From: Apricaphanius iberus
Lineage: Eukaryota; Chordata; Actinopteri; Cyprinodontiformes; Aphaniidae
Direction: 5' to 3'
DNA length: 64,000 nucleotides
Assembly: GCA_028564705.1 (NCBI GenBank)
Contig: JAPXFQ010002899.1
Coordinates: forward strand, 496,001-560,000
This document shows positions 40,353 through 53,800 of the stretch, one piece after another. The notes beneath the pieces are model-generated. The model saw only the letters and a program-made list of their open reading frames with translations. It ran no database searches and was not told where the DNA came from. Numbering within the stretch: position 1 is the first letter of the stretch; the number at the start of each line of letters is the position of its first letter. The translations under genes and the position numbers were made by a program.

Positions 40353-43026
40353 ATTCTTAACATCAGTTTACAGGTGAAAACAGATATTACATGCACCCAA
40401 TTGGGACTAAAATTTCCTTCAAATGGACTCAACAAACAGCATTTCCCAGCATTCATATGATTTGGGAGTACAAACTCTGACGTCACGAAAAGTTATATTT
40501 ATGAGATCACTTTTGGACTAAGCCTTCCCCATGGGCTGTACCCCTGATAGAAGACTTCTAGATAGAAGATTTCTCTGTTCTGACCGGCAGGACAAGAAAG
40601 GTTTACAGTGAAATATTTAAAGGATCTCCAATGTTGGGCATGCAGGGAGTTTCTTCAACAGCCATAAATGTGGCCAGAGCAGTTATGAAGATGAAAGTAG
40701 CCAATCGCAGAAGTTAATTAGCAGTTTCAGTCTCAGTGCCAGAACTTGCTGCCTGTATCGCTGTCTGCTCGGTCACAAAGTCTGGATCTGCCGCCTCCAC
40801 CGTCTGTCTTTCGATACACAAATCGGTTTAATTAAAACAACAGAATGGCGAAGTAAAAATTCGATCAACTCGCCACCTTTCAAAGCAAATAAAAGACACC
40901 TTTGGATTGCAAGTTACCAGAAGAAGCGATTGAAGACCACCTGACAACATCAGACTCAACATCTTTGTATCAGACTGACACATAAGGACATGCAGAAAGG
41001 CTGAAAAGCAGATGGTTGTTTTAATTCCTGACTAGAAAACAAATTCAGGTTTGATTCATGAAGCATCAACTTAACAGATGTAAAACAAGCTACTTTCTTC
41101 GTCCCGTGAGATTCAACTTGCAGACAAATTAGAGATACCCTCGTTATTTTCAACCAGATCAAGCTCATTAGGGCTTATAATCAATCTTTTATTTTAACAA
41201 AAGCACAGTAACTATATTTGCAGAGAGAGCAGTTGCTCTCTTTTCTGTAGATTTTAAAAAGACTAATTACAGATTTTCAAAACATACAAGTTTCAATTAA
41301 AGGACTCCAAGCAAACACAATCAATTACATTTAACTTCCTATGGTGTTAGGTTTCTTTGCAAATTAATCTCTGATCTAAATACATTCTGTAAATTAGTGC
41401 ATTTCATTTCTTTACCTTTCTCCAGGCATTTTGTTGTTTTCTCGCTGCAGTCTTGTATCTTCAAGCTCTTCAAATACAATGGTTGAGCAGATTCCGGTAG
41501 GTTAAACTAATGTAGTTTTTTTTTCAGTTTCTCTCTGTGTATTCTAAGCTCCACCTGCTTTACAGTCTCATCTGCTTTTGGCTTTCAGTTTCTTAACTAT
41601 TGCAGCACAACCTTCTAAATGCTGCAACTCTGCACTTTTGTTTCCCTTCTTATTGCCTTTTATTACCTTTAGTTGAGGTCATCTGCACATAGTATTATGG
41701 TTTTATCTAAGACTCATGTTTGTTTCTTTTTCAGAAACAATGATGTGACAGATTAAATATTGACAAATTGCATTCTTGGAGTTAGTACTTGAACACCCAT
41801 CTTACTTGCAGCCCCACTGCAAGTTTATTAAGGGCTTTATATGTGAGAAAGAGGATCTTAAATTATATTCTAGACAGGGCCAGATTATGATTGCAGAGGT
41901 AAAAGTGTCATTTGTAAAACCACTTCATCTAAGGCCAACAATATCTACTACTTAAGGGTGTAACTCGCTTGTCTATGTAAACCTGTCAGCCTGATTTCAT
42001 CTCCATTTGCAAAGGGTTTAGGTAAGCTTTACTAATACTTCAAACCACTGAATCATATAAGAAAAATAAATGTGTAAATGTTTTTCCTTTTACATGGTAG
42101 TAATAATTATAACAATAATGTGTTTAACAAAGCCGTATCTGTCTCCTGAAGCTCCTGTTTCTGCCCTCTCCAGCTTTGTGTAGATTTTGTCTCCACGGTT
42201 TTCTCCTGTCGCTTCAATGGTTAATATATCATCATTTAACATATGTCAGACATGATGTTGAACAAAAATATTTCCAGTGATTCCATTTAACACGTTACTT
42301 AGTAGCGCATTACTCTCAATATGACCATACCAGTAATCAAATTAAAGCTATGTGTCTGAAACACTGTGCGTAATTGTATTTTTCTTAAGCAAAAAGATAT
42401 ATTTGGTACACAGTGTAAACAACATCACTTTTTTCCAACCGCTACGATACCATTACTTGAATCAGAGTACTTGGTGATATCGAGTACCATTGCCGATACT
42501 TGTCCAACACAAAAATAATGCAACGAATCTTAAGGCAGGTTTTATTTTCTTCCCTTCTTGCTACAACAAATGAGGGTGAATTAGACAGAAATAAAAATAT
42601 TAATAAAAATGACCACAAAATTAAACTTACAAGTTAAAAATTTACACCTTCTGTGAAATTATTCCAGAGTTTCCATATTAGTAAAATTACTTAACAGTCA
42701 TGTTTGTGGGAGGAATTTGGAGTAACCAGAGGGAACTCAAGCATGCACAGAGAGAACATGCAACTCCATGCAGAAAGACCCCAGGCTGGGATTTGAACCC
42801 AGGACTTTCTTGCTGCAAGGCAACAGTGCTACCAATGTGCAGCTATGCAGTGTTGACTGTTAAAATTCTTAAAGACTATTATAATTAATATAATTAAATA
42901 TGAAGCATAATTAAAATGGAGGCAAATATTTCTGTCTGTGGAGTCTGAATATACACTCACTGGCCACTTTATTAGGCACACATGTCAAACTGCTCGTTAA
43001 CGCAAACTTCTAATTAGCCAAATAAA

Positions 43027-45430
43027 GGGAAAGTAAGGCACTTTTATTTGTATAACACACTTTAAAAACAGGGTAATTTAAGGGGCTTTACATGATTCTG
43101 TGATAAAGAAACCAAACATATGATAAAAGCATGGAAAGTAAAAACAGCAGAAAAATATGATAGGAATTAGGAATAAGATAAAAAAAACAGGGTAAAAGTA
43201 TGAAAATTAAAAACTGCAATTAAGCAAATATCATGAGAATCAATAAAAGAAAACGGTAAACAGCGATTATAATAGTTTACTCAAAGGCAGCTTTAAAGTG
43301 ACAGTGTGTAGTTTTTGCAGTACATCTTTGAAAATAGCTATTAAAATATTATGTAATAATAACGTAAAGCAAATTAATTGCAAAATATTGGCGATATTGT
43401 AAAATACGACTTTAAAAATCAGTTTTAAAATACATAGGCGCGGGTCCTCTTTTCAGGGGAAAAACCATATTAGATGACGTCTTTACTTCTACACGAGTCT
43501 GGACGGACAAAGCGCACGGAACACGCCCGCTATTAAAACATTGATTTCCCCTCAAAATGCTTTTTTTTTTGCCATAAATAAATATTTACCTCTTTCCTAG
43601 TTCCAAGCGATGAAAGAGAGACTGATGTGCTCGTCATGTTGCTGCAAATAGATAATTCTCAGGGAATTGAGCGTTTGAAAACAGCACTAGTTGGACCTCC
43701 ATTGTTGAGTTTCTTACTCGAAGACACAGATACCGCATGCTTTTGATAATTTAGGTATGCACTGGCCCCTACTGGCCGAAAATTACACACTGTGCCTTTA
43801 AACAGATAAGATTTAAGTTTTGCTTAAAGCAGCACAATGTATGGGCAGTTCTGCAGTTATCAGAAAGTTTGTTCCAGATAAGTGGAGCATAGAAACTGAA
43901 AGCTACTTCTCCGTGTTTTTTCCCCCCGATTCTAGGGATCATTAGTAAATTAGAGTTGGAGGACCTGATTGGTTAGGGGGTGGGTTCGGTATAAAGACAG
44001 CGGGTCTTTAACATATTTTGACGCTAAGCTATTCAGTGATTTATTAACTAGTAGGAATATTCTCTGAGCTACAGAGAGCCAAGGAGTAAGGACTGGGGTT
44101 ATGTGCTCTACTTTCCTGGTTCTAGTGAGGACACAAGCACTGGCATTCTGGATCAGCTGCAGCTGTCTAATTGACTTTTTAGGTAGACCTATGTGGACAC
44201 TGAAGATGAAAGCATGGATGAGTTTTTCAAGGTCTTGTTGTGACATTAGTCCTTTAATCATAGAAATGTTCTTGAGTTGATAGAAGGTTGACCTTGTTAT
44301 TGCATCCCTGGATGTTCAGATTGAGTCATTTATTATACCTAGATTTTGCGCCTGATCAGTAGTTTGTAGCTGGATTAACTGAAGCTGCGCGCTGAGTCTT
44401 ATTCATTACTCTTTAGATTAAAAAATAATTACTTTATTTTGTTTCTTTTTAGCTGGAAAGGGTTATGGGACATCCATCTATTGATTTGTTCAATGCATTG
44501 ATTTAGGGTTTTGATGGGATCAAAGTCACTGGTACCATTGTAATGTACAGCTGAGTGTCATATGCATAGTGGATGTTTGTTTTTCCTGTTGTTGAGGTAA
44601 GAGTCAAACCAGCCAAGTATTGTACCAGAGAGTCCAACCCAGCTCTCCAGTTGTTCCAGCAGTATTTCATGATCAATAGTTATAACTGCTGCACTGAGGT
44701 CCAACAGAACCAGCACTGTGGTTCCACCACAATCTGTATTTATGCGGATGTCATTGAAAACTATTAAAAATTAAACGAGGGAAGTCTCAGTGCTGTGATA
44801 AGCACGGAAACCAGACTGAAAATTATCAAAGCAAACGGTCATTGTTAGGAATTTATTCAATTGTAGAAACACATATTTTTTAATAATCTTGCTGATGAAT
44901 GGGAGAATTAGAGATTGGCCTGTAGTTCTGCATTGATGGGTTGTCCAGGTTGTTCTTCAAAAGTAGCGGTTTGATAACTCCTGTTTTTAAAGCCTGAGGG
45001 AAGAAACCTGACAGGAGGGTTGAATTAACTGTTTGAATCAGATTGGAATCAATGACAGGGAAAACTTTCTTTTGAAAAGCTGTGAGTAAGATATCGAGGC
45101 AGTAAGAGAGGGAGCTTAGTTGTTTAATAATTTCATCAAGGTGGGATTGGTTTAGTTTTTTTAATTCAGACATTTTCTCTATCTTTTTACATGTGGACGA
45201 CAGTGGTTTGTGGGTTTGGTGCTGCTGTACAGATTGACCTTCTAATTTTCAGAATCTTTTCAATAAAAACATTGGCAAATTAATTGCAGGCCCTGGTGGA
45301 GTGTAGATCAGGAGCTGCAGTCACTGGAGGATTAGTTAGTCTTTCAACTGTCACAAATAAAGTTAGCGTATTATTAATGTTTCTGTTAATGATTTCAGAA
45401 AAAATGATTCCCTTGCAGCTTTCAAAGTTA
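43027..45430 (-). pseudogene. L2-like LINE remnant, duplicate
   Basis: Same RT blocks as 20338-22740: the 43950-44261 frame is identical, and the 44880-45173 frame differs by two residues. It is interrupted by the TTAA element at 43297-43797. Confidence 0.8.
43297..43797. mobile_element. 501-bp TTAA-flanked MITE, duplicate
   Basis: TTAA at 43293-43296 and 43798-43801. Same length and ends as 20602-21102. Confidence 0.8.
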
Positions 45431-46744
45431 AGTTATATTTGTTCAGCCTGTCTTTGTAGATCTTATAGTGAACCTGGAGTCGAGTTTTCCTCCTTTTCTC
45501 TCAGCTTGGCGACACTCCCTTTTTGCACTACTTACCAGAGGAACGCCAATCCATGGAGACTTCTTTCTTTGTTTCTAGATAAACTTTTGAGTGAATATTA
45601 CATATACTATAAGCTATCATTACTAAACATTAGTTGATTGTACTATTTAGCTAATTGCATTAAGTAGAGATAACTTGGTATGTTTAGTTTTATAGCAAAG
45701 GGGAGGGGCCTCGTTCATAAACTTCCCTGATCACATCGCAGTTCACCAATCATGACAGGGGGAAAGGGCCCAGCAATCAATAACCACACCCTCGATTCAA
45801 CTTTGTACATCCCAGCAACACAGGTAACCCAAAACCATGACAAAGGTTTATATCACAACGGATCAAATATTTGGCTTTGTGAAAAAACAAGCTCAACTAA
45901 ACTAAATAAAACAAAAATGTTATTGTTCTAGGTTGAAGCAAAAGACTGGATTTAGATATTTGCAATGTTACAGTTGTACTTTTACTGCAATACGTTTCAG
46001 AAGAGAAGAACTTCAGAATTAATTATCAATTAATGTTTAGATTTGTAAAAAGAAGTCTGCGGCTTTAAATAATAAATCTAACTAATAAACTTAATAAATA
46101 CATACTCATAGACATGAGTAATGGTGAAGGCAATTAGTCTTAACGTTAGTTTTAAACACCTCGAGTTCTTTAGTAATGGATTATCTTGGACACAAGACTT
46201 TATGTAAGCAAATTTTGATTTGTTTGGTTATTTTTTTATTTTAGTACCAGTGAAATCACTTACTTACTTAGCAGCTTTAGTAATGATTATTAATTTGGGT
46301 TTAGAGTGTACTTGAAGAAGGCTCTCCATGTGTGAGGTAGTAGTTTTTTAATATTTAACCTTTTGAGGTTGAAATTGTCTTGTTTTTCTGAGTTTCCTTG
46401 CATTAAGTAAGGGGAGTGTCATTGTCTGTGTATTTACATACTGTATAGACGGGCTTAAATTTTGAATATTAGGCTAACAGCTTGCGCTGTAGTCTGCCCC
46501 CCAGTTTTCTTGGGCATGCCCTTCAGCCTTGGACTAATGCTAAGACTTCTGCCATTTCATGTTTCTGAACTTTACTACCAGTTGTTTCTGTAGTTTTTAT
46601 TCAACTTTGGATGACAATCATGCACTTATTGGACAAAGATGGATAGCTGTGGTATTGATTACAGCAACAGACTGTCCAATAAGTCTCTCCTTCACCAGCA
46701 GTAAGGGAGAGAATTGGCTTGATACTGGCTGAAACTTCACTGGC

Positions 46745-48195
46745 AACAGGATAAAAAAATTTCTACCGTGGGATAGATGGAAAGAGAAATGGAGTAGGAG
46801 TTATCTTGAAGAAGGAATTTGCTAGGGATGTTGATGACCTGTATGCCAGGTTGGACAGTAAGGAGGGAGAGAATTATTTGTTTAGGTTGGCGAGGCAGAG
46901 TGACAGAGATGGAAAGGATGTGCAACAGGTAAGATGATCATTTGATTGAATTTTAGTTTAGTTTTTAACTGATTATTATTTATTATTTATCTGATTTACA
47001 CTTTTATCTAATAATATCTCATCATTCTCTTATATTTTATAATTTGGGATGCTATCAGTCTTAACATTTTATCAGTATTTTGACACTTAATCTCATTTTC
47101 TACTATTTATTTTAATATTTTAACTTCTTATTTTAATCATCTTTCCAGTGTTTTCCTGTGGGAGCCCTTTGCATCGGGGTCTATGGTTGGCTGTGGCTGC
47201 CTGGGAGCTCTCAAGGCAGTGCCTGGGTGGAGGTGGGGGTACCATCCCTCCCTCCTCTGGGCGCCCTGGGTCAGTGCCTTGGCTGCTGCTGATCTGCTGC
47301 TGCCGATGCAGATGGCTCCCATGTTGGCGTTTTCTGGCTCATCTGTACTCAGCCCCTTGTTGCTTTTGTTTACGGTTGCTTTTATGTGTGTTCGTGGGAG
47401 ATGAGTTGGATTTGGATGGGCGGGTGTCTGGGGATGGATATGGGAGTCGGGGGCTACAGTTGTGATGACAATTTTATTTTGGGTTTGGGAAGGGTGGGGT
47501 TTGTGGGGTCATTTTAACCTGTAAAGCACTTTCAGAAGCTTTGTAGTTGGAAAGGCGCTTTATAAATAAAGTTTGATTGATTGATTGGTTGACTGATTGC
47601 TTGATCAAGGATAGGGATGGAAATGTACAGCCATGTGTCAAGAGTGCGATGGGAAGATGGAAAGCGTACTTTGAAGAGCTGATAAATGAGGAAAATGAGA
47701 GAATGTAGAGTAGAATAGGTGACTGTTGTGGATCGGGAAGTAGCTGAAATGACCAAAGATGAGGTGAGGAAAGCTTTGAAATGGATGAAGACATTAAAGG
47801 CAGTTGGTCCTGATGACATACCTTTGGAGGTATGGAAGTGTCTAGGAGAGGAGGCAGTAGAGTTTTTGACTATGGGTTCTTCAAAAAGACCTTGAAGACT
47901 GAAAATATGCCTGAGGAATGGAGGAAAAGTGTTCTAGTGCTTATTTTTAGGAACAAGGGAGATGTATAGAACTGTGGCAACTACAGAGGAATAAAGCTAA
48001 TGAGTCATACAATGAAGCTGTGGGAAAGAGTGGTGGAAGCTAGGCTTTGGTCAGAAGTGAGCATTTGTGAGCAGCAGTACGGTTTCATGCCAAGAAAGAG
48101 TACTACAGATGCAATTTTTGCTTTAAGGATGCTGATGGAGAAGTACAAAGAGGGTCGGAGGGAGGTGCATTGTGTCTTTGTAGATTTAGAGAAAG
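46745..48195 (+). pseudogene. RTE-like LINE fragment, duplicate
   Basis: Same blocks as 24700-26159, with the L2 3' end inserted at 46941-47601 between TGATCA repeats (46935-46940, 47602-47607). Confidence 0.85.
46941..47601 (+). mobile_element. L2-like LINE 3' end insertion, duplicate
   Basis: The copy of 24905-25565, same 661-bp length. The chance frames on it are identical in both copies. Confidence 0.85.
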
Positions 48196-48239
48196 TCACA
48201 TTAATTCAGTTAATTAATTCAGTCACCGTTTCAATCCCT

Positions 48240-49892
48240 TGATTTAACATTTCTGCTGCTGTTATTTGCACATCTGTTTTTTAGTTTACATTCTTTTAAT
48301 TTCTTGTAAATGATACACTTACTTTACTAACATACAACGAAATGCATTCCAATCTGAGTTATTATTTCTAATAGCTGCACAGTACCTGGTTTTATAATTG
48401 TCCTTAATGCAAATATACTATTAATTTTGTTTCACTTTTTCTACTTTCCTTGTATAAATCAACGTTCCCCTTTTTGGGACAATAAAGGATTACTGTTTTC
48501 TATTCTGTAATCAATATAATCAGACAGTATACCTACAGCTAGTGTAGCCATTTGCACTCAGAGATATTGAATGTCAACCCATTTATAGACATTAGGATTT
48601 ATTGATCTTTAGAAGTATTTTAAAAAAATAACCACAAAATATTTTTTTGGAAGACAAAAAAAGCATAAATCCCAAGACAAGCAGCATATGTTTTATACCC
48701 TGCAACCAGATGTGTCAAATGTATTCACACTCAAGTATAGATACGGTTTAAAAAGACTTCTGTAGAAGTTGAATGATCAAATCAAGCTTTTTACTCAAGT
48801 AAACACAAAAAAAGAAATGGAATCAAAACTACTTAAAGTACAAAGAAATGGTTAGGGGTGGAAAATGTAATATGTCAAAAATGAAGAGTAGTCTTAAGAT
48901 TTTTCTGGCAGCGTTTTAAATAACTGGAGAAATACAGAAAATATGCAGTTAAAATAACCCGTGTGTACAGAATGCGATGGATCAAGGCTATCAGAATGGC
49001 AGATGTTTAAAATTATTATCAAGAAGCAGTCAAATTCGATCCAGCTAGTGCATTTTATGTTTTTTGTTGGTCCTTATTTTTAATAAAATGACAAGACTGA
49101 ATTAAACAGAAGTAACATACTAATTTTAAAATGTGTTAGAAAGTAGCCTAGAGATAACTGTGTGGAAATGTAAGGAGTATAAGCAAAAAGAAAGCTAATC
49201 TATAATTACTCCATTGAAGTAAAAATCCCCCAAATTTCTACTTAAGTAAGGTAAAGAAGTATTTGTACTTCGTTACTTGACAGCAGCAAACTAGTTGCAA
49301 AATAATCCCATACAGTCATTAAAAATAAAGTCAGTTTGTCAAAATTAACATCCATTAACATTAAAGCAATACAAATAGAATTTTATTTTGATAAAAAATG
49401 ACATTCATCCTTTACAATCGAGAGGCGAGTTCAACTCTAGAGAGGTCGCCAGTTCATTACAGACACACTGGACAGTCAACCATACACACACTTAGACCTG
49501 TGGAAGGAAGCTGGAGTACCTGAAGAGCGCCCACGAATGTACAAGGAGAACTATCATTGTGCAGCCCATAACCATTAACAGTGTTGCTTTTTAAAAGCAT
49601 ACATAAGTGCTTCTGAAATATTTTAATGAATCAATGGTGCAGGAGTGTTTAAGCTGTAAATAATTAAGAGGTAAAGTGGGAAAAAACACACTGAATATTG
49701 AAACAGGCTAATTATTCAGTCAAGAAATCAATGTACCTCTTGTGAAGTGAAGAAGTTATCAACTTGATCAGTCGATTTAAGGTCTGCTTTAAAAGCTTGA
49801 AGCTACATTTGTATGTAATCATCTGTTGTTTTAAAAGCGATTCAAATATCACTTTCATTTGATGCAATATTGTCCACCACAACCTTTTCCTC
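48240..49892. other. Intergenic stretch between duplication copy 2 and apoL B
   Basis: 48470-48490 is a retroposon-type end (gggacaataaaggatta). 48706-49280 has hAT-type miniature-element character (actcaagta, gtacttcgttacttgac). 49430-49580 is a degraded part of the dispersed repeat. An ATG with a GTAAGT donor 11 nt later (minus, 48333-48323) is in the right phase for apoL A exon 2, but it is too short to be convincing. Confidence 0.4.
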
Positions 49893-50859
49893 CTATTCCT
49901 GTTTCTCCAGCCCAGCATCGGGATAAAATGGCGTTTCCAGCACAGCTTCCTTTTTCAAAGATGTCGGCATGCCGTCATTCAGAGAGTCGTGGATCTTCTT
50001 CCATGAATCCATCTCTGAGCTCCACAGGGCAGCTCTGGCTCTGATAAACTGCGACACCTCCGACTCGCTGCCTTTGGCCAGACTGATGCTGTCCTTGCAG
50101 ATAAAGAAGATGTCCATGCCGAGAAAGAGGGCATTGACCGCGATCAGACCAGCTCTGGCTGATTTGGAGGCGGCGAGCGATCCCTTTACGGCTGCCTGAC
50201 CGACATCTGGGACATCCGAGGCCAACCTGGGAATGTTTCGCAAGGCTTTCCCCTCCTGAGCCATCACTTTACCGGCACTAGCAACAACTTCTTCAGTTTT
50301 TATTAGTTTGGCAGCAGAGGCAAGATCAACAATGGTATCGATGCTTTTCCCAACTGTCCCGACCTTACAAATAACTTTGGTGACCCCCAAAGCCATTTCT
50401 ATCTCACTTGTTTCCATTTTGGCGAGCGTTTGTTGGATCACCTCTTCCAGGCAATCCTGCAGCTTCATCACATCCTCCATGAATCTTTGGAAGACTTCGC
50501 TGGCTTTCTTTTGGTGTGTACGATTAACTCCCACCTCTGTTGCTGTGGTGACGATGCTATTGACGCCACTGGTTACTCCCATCCCGATTCCAGTCATGGT
50601 CAGGGCCAGAGACACTCCTGCTGTAAACGGAATTAACGCCAAGCCAACAATGGACAGCACGCCTCCGACTGCTCCCACCGAGCTGCCCACCACGCTGGAG
50701 ATCTTCGCTCCTTTGTTCATGCTGTCCAGCTGAATGGCATTCGCCTCCAGCTCATGTAGAAACTCCAACATCCTCGGCTGACGGTTGTTAAACTCCTTAA
50801 TGAAGTCGTCGTACGACTCGTCCTGGAACAGGAACACTGTTCGAAAGTTTGGATCCAAT
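49893..50859 (-). CDS. apol: apoL gene B, last exon: ApoL membrane domain
   Basis: Begins (after a split Arg codon) [20 protein letters not shown]. The hydrophobic hairpin runs from [17 protein letters not shown] through a GIGMGVTSG end and is almost the same as in gene [21 protein letters not shown] and [14 protein letters not shown] follow. It ends [15 protein letters not shown]. The GC content is higher than in the gene A exon, chiefly at third positions. Confidence 0.93.
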
Positions 50860-53800
50860 CTGGGAGGATGAAAGGAAGATAGTAGGAGAAAAGAGATCAT
50901 AGGTAAAAGAATAATTCAGACATACCATTGTGAACATTAGGCATAAAATGGAAATATATCTTGTCAGGATGGGACTAGCAAATCAGGTATCAGGCTCACA
51001 CAAGATAGATTACAACGCTGGTGTAAACTAATGTCACGTAGCCGGTTATATTACAAAACAGATATATTTTTCTATATTTTGGCTTGTTTACCACATGAAA
51101 ATGTGTCCAATATTATTCTTCTAAAAATTCTGGCCAAAGTGAATCTCTTTGTTTTCTCTGTTTTAAGAATTTGCTTCTGGACAGATGTAACCTTAGTTTT
51201 AGGTCTTGCAACGTCACTGTCTGTGACAAAGAATGCTCCCACATCACTTGTGCAACCTGTTTACTTAAATAAATTGCACTCTATATAATGAAATACACAT
51301 TTTGTAACATTTAAAAAATAATAATAAAATACTATAACTACTAGTTACGACCAAAGAGATTATCAACTAGCTAACTATATTTACCCCATCCACACCTAAA
51401 GGGTAACTGCGTTTTTAAGCTCATTCATAGATATTCCAAACCTGTAGGGGGCAGTACTGTAGTTCTCCCAAATGTACTCAGAGTAACTTTCTACTCTCAA
51501 ACTTCTGCATGCAGCATTGATAGAGCTTGTATAAAAAAGTGAGCAAAAAACACTTGGACAATCGATAATGCCAACGCAGCTCTCAGGGAATAAATGCTGT
51601 TTCTGTGAGATGGCACCCAAATGGGGCGCTTTTATTCATTTTAAGCAAGACTTCTTTTGTGTATCCGGATCTTTTCAAAATCGAGATTTTGTAAGTATTT
51701 ATTTTTTGTACCGAAAATTTACCAAACCGAGCACTTCAAGACATCTAAACGAACCAAATACAATTTTTTATCAAATTATTAAACTGAAGTTGATTTTTAA
51801 TTCTCTGCAAGATTTTGATATCAAGGGATTTACTAAAAAAAATGTAATGCTTATTGATGACTCTTATACATTTACGTTTTATACATTTCAATACTAGACG
51901 CAAAATATCTGATCAGGACTCGAAATCGGACGGGATTTGAGATTCAAAGCTCGGATCGGGATTGGAGGCCAAAATACTGATCAGGACATCCCTACAAAAT
52001 AGGCATTAGAGCTTAGCTTTATAAAAACAATAGCAAAGCTAGCACAATCAGGGACGATGCTATAAATTTCAAGTCTCTGAGAGGCAAGTGCAACATGGAG
52101 GGACATTCTGGTCCACACTCCATACCAGTCGGTTGCAGTAATGCAACAACCAGTCAATAAGCATCACAAAGAGGAAAAGGCTGAATGCTGTGTTTTTTTA
52201 GGCTAATATGAGCATTTTAAAGGCAGTCATAATGAAAACCTTGTGAAAATACAGATAATTAAGGAAATTATCAAGCTTTTGAGCAGCAAATTATGTTGGA
52301 TTGTGAACCAAATGCTGCGTTCAGACCGCAAACTTTGTAATTGTCAGGCACCGCTCATAAAGCGACTAGTTCGATGCATATACACAGGAGAAACATGTTT
52401 AAGCTGAAGCTCGCAAAGCTTGTAGACGGGCCTTTCTCTGCTGGATGTTTCAAACCCTCGTGGATCGTGGTTGGCTAGGCCGCGTTGACGTCGGGCAACA
52501 TCACTACAGTGAGACGCTCTGATTGGCTGCTGTGGTGCGTCAAGAGCATCAGGACTGTCAAAAGTTCAACTAGCTGAACTTCTGCGTTGCTAGCGTTGTG
52601 AGCTTTGAAGCTTGAAATGCTTGAAAAGTTGACGGAGCCAAAGCTCACAAAGCGCCGCAGAGACCGTGACGCTCCTCCAACGGCCTCCGCCATAGACTTA
52701 ACAAGTAATCTTGACGTTGCTGACGCTGACAAAGCCTGCAGTCTGGATGCAGCATAAGACTCGCCGTGGACTAGAAATTTTACTGGAGGAAAGTAATTGG
52801 ACCCTTGTGGATGTAAACAGACCATGTTTGTTCTGTAATGAATTGTGGCTTCGAACAATGAGTTCCACATTATTCCAACGTAAAAACGCTAATAGTTTAA
52901 ATAAGAAGACTATTTTCTGGGGTTCCCCTGAAAAGGCACCCCTCTAGCTAAATTCCTCCACTTCATGGGGGAAATGTAGGTATTCATGTTTTTGTAAGAT
53001 TTGTGTGAATTTTTTCTTTATGTAATCGTGAACCCATATAGGAACAAATATAGCAAATTAGGAATAATTAGAATTCAAAAATAAAATACAAAACTCAAAA
53101 AATAGAATGAAGTTGAATAAAAGAAATGATGGTAATCTTTTAGACTTGCATGGCTGGTCCTCTTTTATAGATTGCTTCCCGTTTGCTCTAAAATGACTTC
53201 ATTCTTTGTTCATTTTTATTGACATTGCAAAGGAGCTTCACAAACTGACTTCCTGGAAAGAAAAAGCTGCATTGCAGAGATTTGTTTTCATAAATTCCCA
53301 GAGCAATTTCCAACTAGATGTTTCAACAATCATAACTTTGCTAAATCAAATCAAACATTATTTATAAAGCGTTTTTCAAACCACAGCTTCTCAAAGTGCT
53401 TTACAGATTTAAAATGACCCCCAACCCCATAGAGGCCATAGAAGAAACACTGGGAGGAAGATTAAAATAAGTAAAAAATATAAAATAAACCCTAGATAAT
53501 GAGATTAAGTAGTAAAAATGATAAAAATGTTAAGACTGATAAAGTTTGAAATTATCAAGTGTAAAACAATGATAAGATAGGATCAAAATGAAAAGCAGAT
53601 TAACAATAAATAATAATAGTCAGTTAAAAGCTACACTAAAAATTAAACCAGGTAAAATATGCAGACTGATTAAACATATATTAATAAATAATAATTAGTT
53701 AAAAGCTTGGTTAAAAAGGTGAGTCTTGAGCCTGCTCTTAAAAACATGAATGCTCTCTGCGGCCTTGAGGTCCTCTGGTAACCTGTTCCAGAGGTGAAGG

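Larger units (their letters stand above)
39810..48239. repeat. Segmental duplication, copy 2 (8.4 kb)
   Basis: Direct-orientation partner of 15720-26203. The join at about 40802 (ccgcctccaccg, then tctgtc, then tttcgatacac) marks loss of 1.34 kb relative to copy 1. At about 42328 a 39-bp deletion is flanked by 'cca'. The foldback element of copy 1 is absent (empty site 45616-45621). It carries the same nested L2, TTAA MITE, RTE and L2-tail insertions. It sits between apoL A exon 2 and apoL B. Confidence 0.95.

Noticed and set aside
51568..51897. 109-codon plus frame in apoL B intron region
   Set aside because: Low-complexity, AT-rich, with no domain; its end overlaps a hAT-type miniature-element tail (gatcaggacatccctac).
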